Origin: Polynucleobacter sp. SHI8 | GTDB taxonomy: Bacteria; Pseudomonadota; Gammaproteobacteria; Burkholderiales; Burkholderiaceae | Assembly (NCBI RefSeq): GCF_027944005.1 | Contig: NZ_AP027204.1 | Location: 2,232,001 to 2,296,000, forward strand | Reading direction: 5' to 3' | Length of the DNA: 64,000 nt | In this document: positions 31,663 through 40,139 of the stretch, piece by piece | How the letters are laid out: every line of letters begins with the position of its first letter | How positions within the stretch are numbered: the stretch's first letter is position 1 | Translations under genes and position numbers: made by a program | The notes under the pieces: generated by a model | What the model saw: only the letters and a program-made list of their open reading frames with translations | Database searches by the model: none | Told to the model about the DNA's origin: nothing

Positions 31663-32313
31663 ATGAAAGTCGTCGCCTACGAACGTAGCGTACAGGGCAC
31701 TGGTGCGAGCCGCCGCCTGCGCAACTCTGGAAAAACACCTGGCATCATTTATGGTGGAACAGAATTACCGCAAGCAGTGGAATTGGATCACAATGCTCTT
31801 TTCCATGCTTTAAAAAAAGAAGCCTTCCATTCATCTATCTTAGAGATTGAAGTGGCAGGTAAAGTGCAACAAGCTTTGTTGCGTGATTATCAGATGCATC
31901 CTTTTAAACCTTTAGTGCTTCATATTGATTTTCAGCGAATTGATGCTAAGCAAAAAGTTCACATGAAGGTTCCTCTTCACTTTAAAGGTGATGATATCTG
32001 CCCAGCAGTCAAAATCGGTGGCGGTGTGATTAATCATATTTCTAACGAACTTGAAATCATTTGTTTACCAACTGATTTGCCAGAGTTTATTGAAATTGAC
32101 TTATCTAAAATGGAGCTTGATCAAGCAATCCACGCTAAAGATGTTGTCCTACCAAAAGGCGTTAGTTTAAGCTTGCATGTTGAGCAAGAAAATCCAGCTG
32201 TGGTAGTGGCTAGGGAACCAAAAGTTAAAGCAGAACCTGAAGCAACTGGAGCTCCTGAAGCTCCTGCAGCTCCAACTGCCACAAAACTGAAGGACAAAGA
32301 AGGTAAGGAGTAA
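31663..32313 (+). CDS. rplY: 50S ribosomal protein L25 (CTC/TL5 form)
   Basis: This 216-residue long form of L25 binds 5S rRNA. The N-terminal L25 domain covers about 1-92 ('[20 protein letters not shown]', '[10 protein letters not shown]'), followed by the TL5 C-terminal beta domain (about 100-185) and a low-complexity Ala/Pro/Glu/Lys tail from residue 190. It has a strong ribosome site AAGGAGT, its own likely promoter, and is followed by a strong terminator, so it may be transcribed largely on its own. Confidence 0.96.
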   Translation: MKVVAYERSVQGTGASRRLRNSGKTPGIIYGGTELPQAVELDHNALFHALKKEAFHSSILEIEVAGKVQQALLRDYQMHPFKPLVLHIDFQRIDAKQKVHMKVPLHFKGDDICPAVKIGGGVINHISNELEIICLPTDLPEFIEIDLSKMELDQAIHAKDVVLPKGVSLSLHVEQENPAVVVAREPKVKAEPEATGAPEAPAAPTATKLKDKEGKE

Positions 32314-32327
32314 TTGCCCTCTGGATT

Positions 32328-32364
32328 AAAAACCCGCCATGCATTTATGGCGGGTTTTTTATTT
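32328..32364 (+). terminator. Intrinsic terminator after rplY
   Basis: A 13-bp stem (32328-32340 pairing with 32347-32359, GC core ACCCGCCAT/ATGGCGGGT) with a 6-base loop runs into a T-tract (TTTTTTATTTT). It lies 14 bases after the rplY stop and 38 bases before pth. Confidence 0.92.
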
Positions 32365-32401
32365 TATAAACCCACAATAAAATTTCGTTTAAAGTTATTG
32401 C

Positions 32402-32992
32402 ATGATTCAATTAATTGTTGGCCTCGGCAACCCTGGTGATGAGCATGTTTCAGACAGGCATAATGCTGGTTTTTGGCTATGCGATCAATTAGGATCAAAG
32501 TTCTCCACTTCTTTTGCAAATGAAAAAACTCTTAAAGGACAAGTTGCCAAAGTACAAAATGGCTCTTTAAAACTATTTCTTTTAAAACCTCAAACCTTCA
32601 TGAATTTAAGTGGTGAATCCGTTGGGCAACTCGCTAAGTTTTATCAAATACCCCCTAAGCAAATTTTAGTATTACACGATGAACTTGATTTACCCGCGGG
32701 TGTAACACGGCTAAAATTTGGTGGTGGTACGGGGGGGCATAATGGTCTTAAAAGCATTTCAGCTCATCTTGGAACGCCTGATTATTGGCGCTTAAGAATT
32801 GGTATTGGTCATCCGCGAGATTTAGCTCCGGCAGGAAGTCCACATCAAGAGGTCGCAAGTTTTGTTCTTAAAAAACCTTCTCAAAATGAGCTCAAACTCA
32901 TTGAAAAAACGTTTGAAAAAACTCTGCAAGTCTTACCTTTTATATTATCTGACGATCCCAGTTCTGCAATGAAAGACTTACATACTCATTGA
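32402..32992 (+). CDS. pth: Peptidyl-tRNA hydrolase
   Basis: Pth frees tRNAs from drop-off peptidyl-tRNA. The 196-residue protein has 'LIVGLGNPGDEHVSDRHNAGF', with the catalytic histidine in DRHNAG; the common Y and T of the YxxTRHN motif are replaced by H and D. Other family stretches are 'LLKPQTFMNLSG', 'LHDELDLPAGVTRLKFGGG' and 'GGHNGLKSI'. Its TGA stop lies within a palindromic element discussed separately. Confidence 0.96.
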   Translation: MIQLIVGLGNPGDEHVSDRHNAGFWLCDQLGSKFSTSFANEKTLKGQVAKVQNGSLKLFLLKPQTFMNLSGESVGQLAKFYQIPPKQILVLHDELDLPAGVTRLKFGGGTGGHNGLKSISAHLGTPDYWRLRIGIGHPRDLAPAGSPHQEVASFVLKKPSQNELKLIEKTFEKTLQVLPFILSDDPSSAMKDLHTH

Positions 32993-33025
32993 CCTCCTCC
33001 CCACCTAAAGTAAGGGGATTTTCGG
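32989..33025. repeat. Decayed palindromic element at pth 3' end
   Basis: The stretch TTGACCTCCTCCCC (32989-33002), followed after 11 bases by GGGGATTTTC (33014-33023), is a degraded relative of the perfect hairpin at 59234-59270. The TGA in its left end is the stop codon of pth. The hairpin can still form a CCCC/GGGG stem and sits between convergent genes, so it may help terminate transcription. Confidence 0.6.
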
Positions 33026-33038
33026 GGTGTTTGATGAG

Positions 33039-33287
33039 TTACTTATTTTGTAATTGTCGATATTTTTCTAGTAATTGCGATTTATCTTCTAAAAACTCAG
33101 GGTTAAAAGGAATACAAGCAATCGGGCATACGATTTGGCATTGCGGTTTGTCGTAATGACCTACGCATTCAGTACATTTATGTGGGTCAATCTCATAGAT
33201 TTCAAGCCCCATACTGATAGCATCATTTGGGCACTCTGGCTCACAAACATCGCAATTAATGCAATCATCCGTAATCATTAATGCCAT
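33039..33287 (-). CDS. YfhL-type 2[4Fe-4S] ferredoxin
   Basis: The 82-residue protein begins MALMITDDCINCDVCEPECP with a complete CxxCxxCxxxC cluster site. The second site, CTECVGHYDKPQCQIVCP, carries the insertion between cysteines that marks the YfhL/Alvin-type ferredoxins. It is a small cytosolic electron carrier; its partner is unknown. It follows coaD by 3 bases, the usual neighbour in betaproteobacteria. Confidence 0.93.
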   Translation of the reverse strand: MALMITDDCINCDVCEPECPNDAISMGLEIYEIDPHKCTECVGHYDKPQCQIVCPIACIPFNPEFLEDKSQLLEKYRQLQNK

Positions 33288-33290
33288 AGA

Positions 33291-33791
<501 letters not shown>

Positions 33792-33806
33792 CTAATTGGT
33801 TTACGC

Positions 33807-34412
33807 TTAGACGTCTTTACTTAACCGCAAAATACTTGCTCTTACAGCGCCAGCTATTAGTTGCTTCTCCACTTTCCATCCAGCTAATTTTTGAAGAATA
33901 CGATCAATATCTAACTTTGAACTCGATTCTACATAAATAATTGGCGAGGTGTCCATTTTTGTCTTAGCGTTAATTAATAGCAAAGCCTCTTCGAGAAGAT
34001 TAATTTGCTCAAATGGTGGGTCAATAAATATAAGATCAGCATCAATTGAGTCTTGATTTTTCAACCATTGCAAGGCATCCATGGCAACTACCGTAATTAT
34101 AGAATGAGGTGGATTAGGTTTTAATTTCTCTAAATTGTTTTGTAAAGCTCTAAAGACAACCGGATTTTTTTCTATTAATAGAGTTTCTTTGGCACCTCTA
34201 GAACAGGATTCCATCCCTAGAATTCCAGTGCCCGCAAATAAATCAATTACTTTCGCTTGATTTAAGTAGGGGTTTAACCAATTAAATACGGTTTCTCTAA
34301 CGCGGTCCGTTGATGGCCTTAAACCAATGACATCCACAATATCTACTTGGCGACTACGCCAAAATCCCGCGATAATTCTGACTCGATGTTGCGTCAATGA
34401 ACTTTTTCTCAT
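33807..34412 (-). CDS. rsmD: 16S rRNA (guanine-966-N2)-methyltransferase RsmD
   Basis: The 201-residue methyltransferase has 'RVRIIAGFWRSRQV', 'LRPSTDRVRETVFNWL', the SAM site 'VIDLFAGTGILGMES' and the catalytic DPPF motif in 'IFIDPPFEQ'. These identify RsmD, which methylates G966 of 16S rRNA. Its ATG overlaps the stop of the M16 gene upstream by 4 bases. Confidence 0.95.
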   Translation of the reverse strand: MRKSSLTQHRVRIIAGFWRSRQVDIVDVIGLRPSTDRVRETVFNWLNPYLNQAKVIDLFAGTGILGMESCSRGAKETLLIEKNPVVFRALQNNLEKLKPNPPHSIITVVAMDALQWLKNQDSIDADLIFIDPPFEQINLLEEALLLINAKTKMDTSPIIYVESSSKLDIDRILQKLAGWKVEKQLIAGAVRASILRLSKDV

Positions 34413-35749
34413 TGGCCTCCGACAACTACCGTAACCATTTTATTCATATCTAAATTTTTCTGAAATGCTTTATGAATATCGTCTTTTGTAACTTTTTTAA
34501 CCTCATTGGTCCACTCATCAAGTGTATTCAAGGGCAAATCATACCAAGCTATAGCAGATAAGTTATCTAATAATTTACTATTACTATCAATTCTTAAAGG
34601 GAACCCATTAATTAAATTACTTTTAGCTGCTTGAACTTCGTCGTCATTAGGTCCTTGATTCACAAATGTTTGAATCGTTTCTTTTAATAATTTAACGGAC
34701 TCGTCAGATTGATCTTTTTTTGTTTGCATACCAGCCACAAAATATCCTGAATTTTTCGCAGGATAAAAATAGCTTGAAACACTATAAGCAAGTCCTCTTT
34801 TTTCTCTAATTTCATTCATCAGTCTTGAGACAAAGCCGCCTCCCCCCAATATGTAATTTCCAACTAATAAAGGGAAATAGTCTGGGTCTTTTCTTGAAGG
34901 GCTAGTACTGCCCATTTGTATATGAGCCTGTTGCGATGGATGAGCAATTTTTATTTCTCGTTGAGATACATCTTGACTTGGCAGGGGGGCCAATGGTGGA
35001 ATGATTAATTTAGAAGCCCCCGTCTTTGGTAAGTTTTTCGTTAACTTGCTCCCAATTTCAATTGCTTGTTCACGACTCAAATCACCAATAATCATAATAT
35101 TCATTTGATCAGCGCGATAATAAGTTTGATGAAATTTCTTCAAGTCATCTATAGATACTGCTTTTATCGAGTTGACACTTTGTTCATTGCCTAAAGGATT
35201 GTCGCGATAAATCATCTTCTTAAATTGCTTCGCCATAATATATTCAGGCTTTGTTTGGCTTTCTAAGAGGCCGCTAATTTCAATTGCCTTTTCTCTTTCT
35301 AAAATTTTCTTTGAAAATATCGGAAATGCCAACATATCACTTGCTTGAGAAATTAATGGGTTTAAAACCTCTGGTGTACTGAGCGTTTTAATACGTAATG
35401 ATGACATCTCTTTGCCTGGTATGAAGGCAACCATCGAACCCAATTCAGAAATACTATCAGCAATAAAGGCTTCATTTTTTTCTACCCCATTAATTCTAGA
35501 ACCTTTATTCATTAATAGAGATGTAAAGTTTGCAACCCCAATACGATCTTTTGGGTCATGTGCAAATCCGCCAGGAAAATCGATTCCAATATTTACCATC
35601 GGAATGGTTCTTGCCTCTACATAAAATAATTTTGCCCCAGTGGACAAATCAATTTTTTGGATGGGTAATGTTGCGCAAACATAAGTTTGAGTAAAAATAC
35701 CTATCAAGCCAGTTAATAAGTACTTTAAATTCGTTTTATTCTTGAGCAT
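34409..35749 (-). CDS. M16 peptidase-like protein, catalytically inactive partner
   Basis: The 446-residue protein has an M16 (pitrilysin/insulinase-like) double domain after a signal peptide (about 1-26, ending YVCA). At the place of the zinc motif HxxEH it reads 'VANFTSLLMNKGS', so the metal ligands are absent. The C-terminal half keeps 'REKRGLAYSVSSYF', the conserved Arg/Tyr region that completes the active site of a partner subunit. It is therefore the non-catalytic half of a heterodimeric processing-peptidase-like pair with the next gene, likely periplasmic. Confidence 0.87.
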   Translation of the reverse strand: MLKNKTNLKYLLTGLIGIFTQTYVCATLPIQKIDLSTGAKLFYVEARTIPMVNIGIDFPGGFAHDPKDRIGVANFTSLLMNKGSRINGVEKNEAFIADSISELGSMVAFIPGKEMSSLRIKTLSTPEVLNPLISQASDMLAFPIFSKKILEREKAIEISGLLESQTKPEYIMAKQFKKMIYRDNPLGNEQSVNSIKAVSIDDLKKFHQTYYRADQMNIMIIGDLSREQAIEIGSKLTKNLPKTGASKLIIPPLAPLPSQDVSQREIKIAHPSQQAHIQMGSTSPSRKDPDYFPLLVGNYILGGGGFVSRLMNEIREKRGLAYSVSSYFYPAKNSGYFVAGMQTKKDQSDESVKLLKETIQTFVNQGPNDDEVQAAKSNLINGFPLRIDSNSKLLDNLSAIAWYDLPLNTLDEWTNEVKKVTKDDIHKAFQKNLDMNKMVTVVVGGQ

Positions 35750-35760
35750 ATATATTTACC

Positions 35761-37176
35761 TTAATGTTTAATCGACGCTGCAGCTTTGTCATTGGCTAAT
35801 TTTTTTTGGGGGTCAATCGGTTGTGGATCTAAAACCCCTACAGTTAAACGATCATCGATTAAATATTTTTTTGCTACCGCTTGAACTTGATCAGCTGTAA
35901 CATCTCGAATTTTATCGGTTAATGCATCTATTTTGTTCCAAGGAATCCCCACAACTTCTAATGAACCAATTTCCATTGCTTGCCCAAAAACCGAATCTCT
36001 TTTATAGATTTGTGAAGCTGTTACTGCAATTTTGACCCGCTTTAATTCATCTGGCTTAATACCATTTTGAGCAATATCAGCAATGATTTTTTTCACTTCT
36101 GTCTCAAATGTCGCAGGAGTTTTTCCTTTGGCCAGAACGGTACTAATCATAAATAACTGCTCGCTTCTGCCAATGGCATCCGATCCTGCATTCACACCAG
36201 TACTAATATTTTTTTCTTTCACAAGTATGCGATTCAATCGTGTATTTTGATTGCCATCCAAGACACCTGCCAATACCTCTAATGCCCAAGGATCCACAAC
36301 ATCAATATTTGTATCTATCACTTTAGGGACTTTCCACCCCATCATCACCACTATATTTTCTGCCGGAGCTTTTAAACTAAAGCGCTTTACACCTTTTTGT
36401 TCTGGCTCTCCTTGCACTTTTCTATCATCTAATATTTGCTTGGGAACTTTGCCATAGGTACTCCTAGCCATTTCAAAGACTTGTTTAGGATCAACATCAC
36501 CAACAACTACTAAAATAGCATTGCTTGGCGTATACCACTTTTTATACCAATTTTGAGCATCTAAATAGGTCATATTTTTTAAATCGTCCATCCATCCGAT
36601 CACTGGATTTCTATTGGGTGCTGAGTTAAAGGCGGTTGCAATAAATTGCTCATACAACAATCCAGATGCTTGATCATCAGTTCTTAAACGTCGTTCCTCC
36701 ATGACAACTTTTATTTCTTTTTTAAACTCTTCTTCGGAAAGTACTAAATTGTGCATTCTGTCGGCTTCTAAGCGCATCATTTCTGCAAGATAAGATTTTT
36801 CTATTTGCTGGAAATATGCGGTGTAATCATTACTAGTAAATGCATTTTCTCTACCACCAAGTGCTGCAACTTTTTTAGAAAACTCCCCGGGTCCTAGAGT
36901 TTTTGTGCCCTTAAACATCATGTGCTCAAGGACATGAGCCACCCCTGTTGTGCCCATGGTTTCATCTATTGATCCAGTGCGGTACCAAACCATATGAGCG
37001 ACTGTTGGAGCTCGATGATCTTCCTTCACAATAACCTTTAAACCATTTTCTAAAGTGGTTTCGTGTGTAAATTCCTGTTTCTGCGCGTTGCTCAAATTTG
37101 GTATTAATACAATGAAAGCGCAGAAAAATATTTGTTTTAAATTTGTACAAAGTCTATTGGTCTTGTATTGATTCAC
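35761..37176 (-). CDS. M16 family zinc metallopeptidase (catalytic subunit)
   Basis: The 471-residue protein starts at a GTG (37176), has a signal peptide ending near 'IPNLSNAQKQ', and carries the inverted zinc motif HVLEH in 'GVAHVLEHMMFKGT', with the downstream glutamate in the 'EEEFKKEIKVVMEER' helix. It resembles the beta subunit of mitochondrial processing peptidase and bacterial periplasmic M16 enzymes. It precedes the inactive partner by 11 bases and is divergent from ftsY (41 bases between starts). The substrate is unknown. Confidence 0.9.
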   Translation of the reverse strand: MNQYKTNRLCTNLKQIFFCAFIVLIPNLSNAQKQEFTHETTLENGLKVIVKEDHRAPTVAHMVWYRTGSIDETMGTTGVAHVLEHMMFKGTKTLGPGEFSKKVAALGGRENAFTSNDYTAYFQQIEKSYLAEMMRLEADRMHNLVLSEEEFKKEIKVVMEERRLRTDDQASGLLYEQFIATAFNSAPNRNPVIGWMDDLKNMTYLDAQNWYKKWYTPSNAILVVVGDVDPKQVFEMARSTYGKVPKQILDDRKVQGEPEQKGVKRFSLKAPAENIVVMMGWKVPKVIDTNIDVVDPWALEVLAGVLDGNQNTRLNRILVKEKNISTGVNAGSDAIGRSEQLFMISTVLAKGKTPATFETEVKKIIADIAQNGIKPDELKRVKIAVTASQIYKRDSVFGQAMEIGSLEVVGIPWNKIDALTDKIRDVTADQVQAVAKKYLIDDRLTVGVLDPQPIDPQKKLANDKAAASIKH

Positions 37177-37217
37177 TATGAATTACCTTTTTTAAATTTC
37201 ATCTGTAAAATAATCTT

Positions 37218-38117
37218 ATGTTTGGTTTACGCAAAACTTTATCATCCCTATTTAACCGCTCTAAGGTTGATGAAGAATTATTTGAATCTCTCGAAGAGTC
37301 ATTGTTATTAGCTGATGTGGGCATTCATGCCACACAAGAACTAATGAACAAATTACGCTCCACTTCTAAAAAAGAAAAAATATCGGATCCTATTGAACTC
37401 AAAAAACAATTAGAAATTCTTATTGCAGAACTTCTCTATCCCTTAGAGTTTAATATTAATCCTTTAAATCAGCATACCCCTACTCACACCCCTGAAATCT
37501 GGCTCATTGTAGGTGTTAATGGCGCAGGTAAAACCACAACTATAGGCAAATTGTGCCACGCACTCCAAAATCAAAATAAAAAGGTCTTATTGGCGGCTGG
37601 AGATACGTTTCGAGCTGCCGCAAAGGAACAGTTAGGAGAATGGGGTAAGCGCAATGAGGTTGAAGTCATTACTCAATCTAGTGGAGATGCTGCCACAGTT
37701 GCTCATGATGCGATTGGTGCTGCACTTGCAAGACAAGCCGACATATTGATTATTGATACTGCAGGTCGACTTGCAACTCAATCGAATTTGATGGAAGAAC
37801 TCAAAAAGGTCAAAAGGGTTATCCAAAAATTAATCCCTAGTGCTCCACACCAAACTCTTTTGGTATTAGATGGCAATACTGGCCAAAATGGCTTAACGCA
37901 GGTTAAAGCATTTCATGAAGCTTTACAACTATCTAGTTTGATTATCACAAAGGTTGATGGTACAGCTAAAGGGGGGGTTCTATGTGCAATCGCTCACTCT
38001 TTGCGTTCTACCCCAAATTTCCCTCAAATTATGGCTCTTGGAGTAGGAGAAAAAATGGAACAAATTCAGGCATTTTCAGCGCTTTTATTTGCACAAGAGT
38101 TGTTAAACAACGATTAA
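37218..38117 (+). CDS. ftsY: Signal recognition particle receptor FtsY
   Basis: FtsY is the membrane-associated GTPase that receives SRP-ribosome complexes. The 299-residue form contains only the NG domains, without the long acidic A domain of E. coli. Motifs are GVNGAGKTT (99-107), 'GDTFRAAAKEQL', 'IIDTAGRLATQ' and 'TKVDGTAKGG'. The N-terminal 'MFGLRKTLSSLFNRS' is an amphipathic lipid-binding helix. In E. coli ftsE, ftsX and rpoH follow; here an accessory segment lies between ftsY and rpoH. Confidence 0.97.
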   Translation: MFGLRKTLSSLFNRSKVDEELFESLEESLLLADVGIHATQELMNKLRSTSKKEKISDPIELKKQLEILIAELLYPLEFNINPLNQHTPTHTPEIWLIVGVNGAGKTTTIGKLCHALQNQNKKVLLAAGDTFRAAAKEQLGEWGKRNEVEVITQSSGDAATVAHDAIGAALARQADILIIDTAGRLATQSNLMEELKKVKRVIQKLIPSAPHQTLLVLDGNTGQNGLTQVKAFHEALQLSSLIITKVDGTAKGGVLCAIAHSLRSTPNFPQIMALGVGEKMEQIQAFSALLFAQELLNND

Positions 38118-38195
38118 ATAACGATACTGATTAGTCTTTTGAGCATCTCGTTAATGCAACAAAACTTCTTTTCGCGCATATAAAAGCAATAATAA

Positions 38196-38251
38196 ACACT
38201 ATTATGCGCATAAAAATGAATTAATTTACATTTTTATGCGCATAATAGTGT
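38196..38251. repeat. Perfect 23-bp inverted repeat with nested palindromes
   Basis: The arms 38196-38218 and 38229-38251 are perfect reverse complements separated by 10 AT-only bases. Each arm contains the 12-bp palindrome TTATGCGCATAA. The right arm overlaps the -35 region of a promoter whose TATAAT is at 38260-38265. This fits a double operator for a dimeric repressor, or a long RNA/DNA hairpin; I cannot tell which. A looser relative, TTCGCGCATATAA, lies at 38171-38183. Confidence 0.8.
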
Positions 38252-38265
38252 AAATAAAGTATAAT
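38237..38265 (+). promoter_or_regulatory. Candidate promoter for the DUF4143 ATPase gene
   Basis: A perfect TATAAT at 38260-38265 has TGCGCA (38237-38242) 17 bases upstream as a weak -35 box. The -35 lies in the right arm of the inverted repeat, so a protein bound there would block transcription. The leader would run about 65 bases to the AGAGGA ribosome site at 38325-38330. Confidence 0.45.
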
Positions 38266-38347
38266 TAGACCACAAAATGTGGCAGTAAAATTATATCGGT
38301 GCTGCTAATATTGCCATATTCCTGAGAGGACACCATTGAAACGATAA

Positions 38348-39652
38348 TTGCTTGATAAGCTCATTAATTGGAAATCGCAGCCGCAACGTAAGCCATTGTT
38401 AATTTATGGGGCGCGTCAGACCGGAAAAACGTATCTACTGAAACAATTATTAGGGCAGGAATTTACTCACACGCTCCATCTCGATTTTCTGGAACGCCCT
38501 GATCTTGCCCAAGCATTTGCGGGATCACTAGAACCAAACGATATTCTGTCAAATATTGAATTACTTACAGGACAAGTTTTTAATCCCACTACCGATTTTT
38601 TAATACTCGACGAAATTGGTGAGTGCGAGCGTGCAATATCATCTTTAAAATATTTTGCAGAAAAAACTCCAGACTATTACATCGCTGCCAGTGGTTCTAA
38701 TATAGGACTACTCAATTCTTTTCCCGTTGGCAAAGTCGAGCAATACAATTTGCGACCTCTGACATTTTATGAATTCCTACTCGCTTCAAATGAGCCTGCA
38801 CTGATCAAAGCTTTCGAAACTCAAGTTAATAGCGCCACGGCGCACAGCATATTATTTGACAAACTAACCGATTACTATTTCACTGGCGGACTGCCTGAAG
38901 CAGTCGCAGCATGGTTTGCGAATCCAGACGCAAGCATACTCGAACGAATATCAAACGTTACACAGATTCATACAAACTTAGTTGAAGGGTACCGTCGCGA
39001 TTTTGGAAAGTATTCTAACAAAGGCAACGCTCAATTAATTGAAGCCGTCTTCAATCAAATCCCTGCTCAGTTGTCTGCAGTCGTCGATGCGTCAGTCAAC
39101 CGTTTCAAATTCAAAGGTGTCTATCAAAATAAATCACGCTATGGTGAATTTGAAACAGCGATCAATTGGTTATACAGATGTCGCCTCGCATTGAAGAACC
39201 ACCCGATAGAAGGAATGCCTAGGACACCACTAGCTGCTTACCAAGAAGAAAACAAGGTTAAGCTCTTCCTGTTTGATGTCGGTCTACTCAACAATATGCT
39301 CGGTGTCGGCTATCGCGAAATCAAACAGCAAGCATTGGAATACAAAGGCTATATCGCTGAAAATTTCGTCCAACAAGAATTGGCCGCAATCGGCATAGAG
39401 CCTAGCTTTTCATGGAGTGATGCACGCGCAGAAATTGAATTCATTGTTACCAATGATCAAGGCCAAATTATTCCGATCGAAGTCAAAAGCGGTAAACGCA
39501 CACGAGCAAAGTCGTTGCAATCATATATTGAAAAATGCCAACCACACAAAACAATTAAACTTACTGGAACGCAGGGGTCAACAGAGATTATGCAAACTCA
39601 TATCGTGATGCCGCTTTACTATGCACAATATTTGCCAACTCGCTGGCAATGA
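38348..39652 (+). CDS. AAA ATPase with DUF4143 domain (damaged or reinitiating start)
   Basis: The 434-residue frame has an AAA_14-type ATPase domain (Walker A GARQTGKT near residues 21-28, Walker B 'TDFLILDEIGE') and a DUF4143 domain ending in the nuclease-like 'EIEFIVTNDQG..IPIEVKSGK' motif (E, D/E, ExK). Such genes are often solitary and mobile; the cellular role is unknown. The start is odd: AGAGGA at 38325-38330 is ideally spaced for a TTG at 38336, which gives M-K-R and then TAA at 38345. The long frame begins at the next codon, TTG 38348. Relatives start MKRxLLDKL-like without a stop, so this looks like a nonsense mutation, perhaps rescued by stop-start reinitiation (TAATTG). Confidence 0.75.
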   Translation: MLDKLINWKSQPQRKPLLIYGARQTGKTYLLKQLLGQEFTHTLHLDFLERPDLAQAFAGSLEPNDILSNIELLTGQVFNPTTDFLILDEIGECERAISSLKYFAEKTPDYYIAASGSNIGLLNSFPVGKVEQYNLRPLTFYEFLLASNEPALIKAFETQVNSATAHSILFDKLTDYYFTGGLPEAVAAWFANPDASILERISNVTQIHTNLVEGYRRDFGKYSNKGNAQLIEAVFNQIPAQLSAVVDASVNRFKFKGVYQNKSRYGEFETAINWLYRCRLALKNHPIEGMPRTPLAAYQEENKVKLFLFDVGLLNNMLGVGYREIKQQALEYKGYIAENFVQQELAAIGIEPSFSWSDARAEIEFIVTNDQGQIIPIEVKSGKRTRAKSLQSYIEKCQPHKTIKLTGTQGSTEIMQTHIVMPLYYAQYLPTRWQ

Positions 39653-39783
39653 TGGTTCTAGGTTTTGGCACATTAACGTAATTCATCAAGATTTTCTATA
39701 GACTGCTAATACTCCAGCTTGACAGTGTTGTTTTAAACTACATGATGATTCATAGCATCCTCAACAGTTACAAGGTATATGAC

Positions 39784-39798
39784 AAAAGTTCTAAGATA
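39784..39798 (+). repeat. 15-bp repeat, copy 1
   Basis: AAAAGTTCTAAGATA, preceded by TATATGAC. With copy 4 it forms a direct repeat of about 24 bases (roughly 19 identical) on either side of the histidine kinase gene; with copy 3 it forms an inverted repeat with one mismatch. Confidence 0.55.
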
Positions 39799-39906
39799 GG
39801 TGAATATCGTCAATCTGAAGATATTGATTGATCTTGAAACCAACTATCTGCATAAATCATAGGTTTATAAAAGTCTATTCAGGCAACTAGAAACTTATTC
39901 TTCACA

Positions 39907-39921
39907 TATCTTAGAATTTTT
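39907..39921 (-). repeat. 15-bp repeat, copy 2
   Basis: On the minus strand this reads AAAAATTCTAAGATA, differing from copy 1 at one position. Confidence 0.5.
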
Positions 39922-39937
39922 AACCCTTGTCGTCAGA

Positions 39938-39952
39938 TATCTTGGAACTTTT
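39938..39952 (-). repeat. 15-bp repeat, copy 3
   Basis: On the minus strand this reads AAAAGTTCCAAGATA, one mismatch from copy 1 and inverted relative to it. Confidence 0.55.
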
Positions 39953-40056
39953 CAGTTTTTACTTTCTTCTAGTTAATAAGGGCTTGATTTCATCTTTATT
40001 TTCTAATCTCATTCTTATTTAAACGCACAAGAGTTTAATGTGAGAAAAACTCTGTA

Positions 40057-40085
40057 TTGTTTATTACTATTAATCTGTATATAAA
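40057..40085 (+). promoter_or_regulatory. Candidate promoter for the hybrid histidine kinase
   Basis: TTGTTT (40057-40062) and TATAAA (40080-40085) are spaced by exactly 17 bases, with a TG two bases before the -10 (extended -10 style). Transcription would begin near 40092, about 48 bases before the ATG. Confidence 0.45.
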
Positions 40086-40139
40086 AGAACTAAGGGTTTA
40101 TACTAACTAACTTATTTAAAAGATAGTTTCCCTTTAGTT

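Larger units (their letters stand above)
39653..40139 (+). other. 487-base gene-free AT-rich region
   Basis: No coding frame is supported here. It contains three copies of a 15-bp motif (AAAAGTTCYAAGATA) in both orientations, a 7-bp stem AGAGTTT/AAACTCT at 40030-40053, and a candidate promoter for the histidine kinase gene near its end. I saw no remnant of ftsE, ftsX or a transposase. Confidence 0.6.

Noticed and set aside
39719..39741. TTGACA at 39719 as a promoter
   Set aside because: No acceptable -10 box follows at 16-18 bases.
40030..40053. AGAGTTT/AAACTCT hairpin as a terminator of the ATPase gene
   Set aside because: The stem is only 7 AT-rich pairs with a 10-base loop, lies 380 bases after the gene and has no T-tract.
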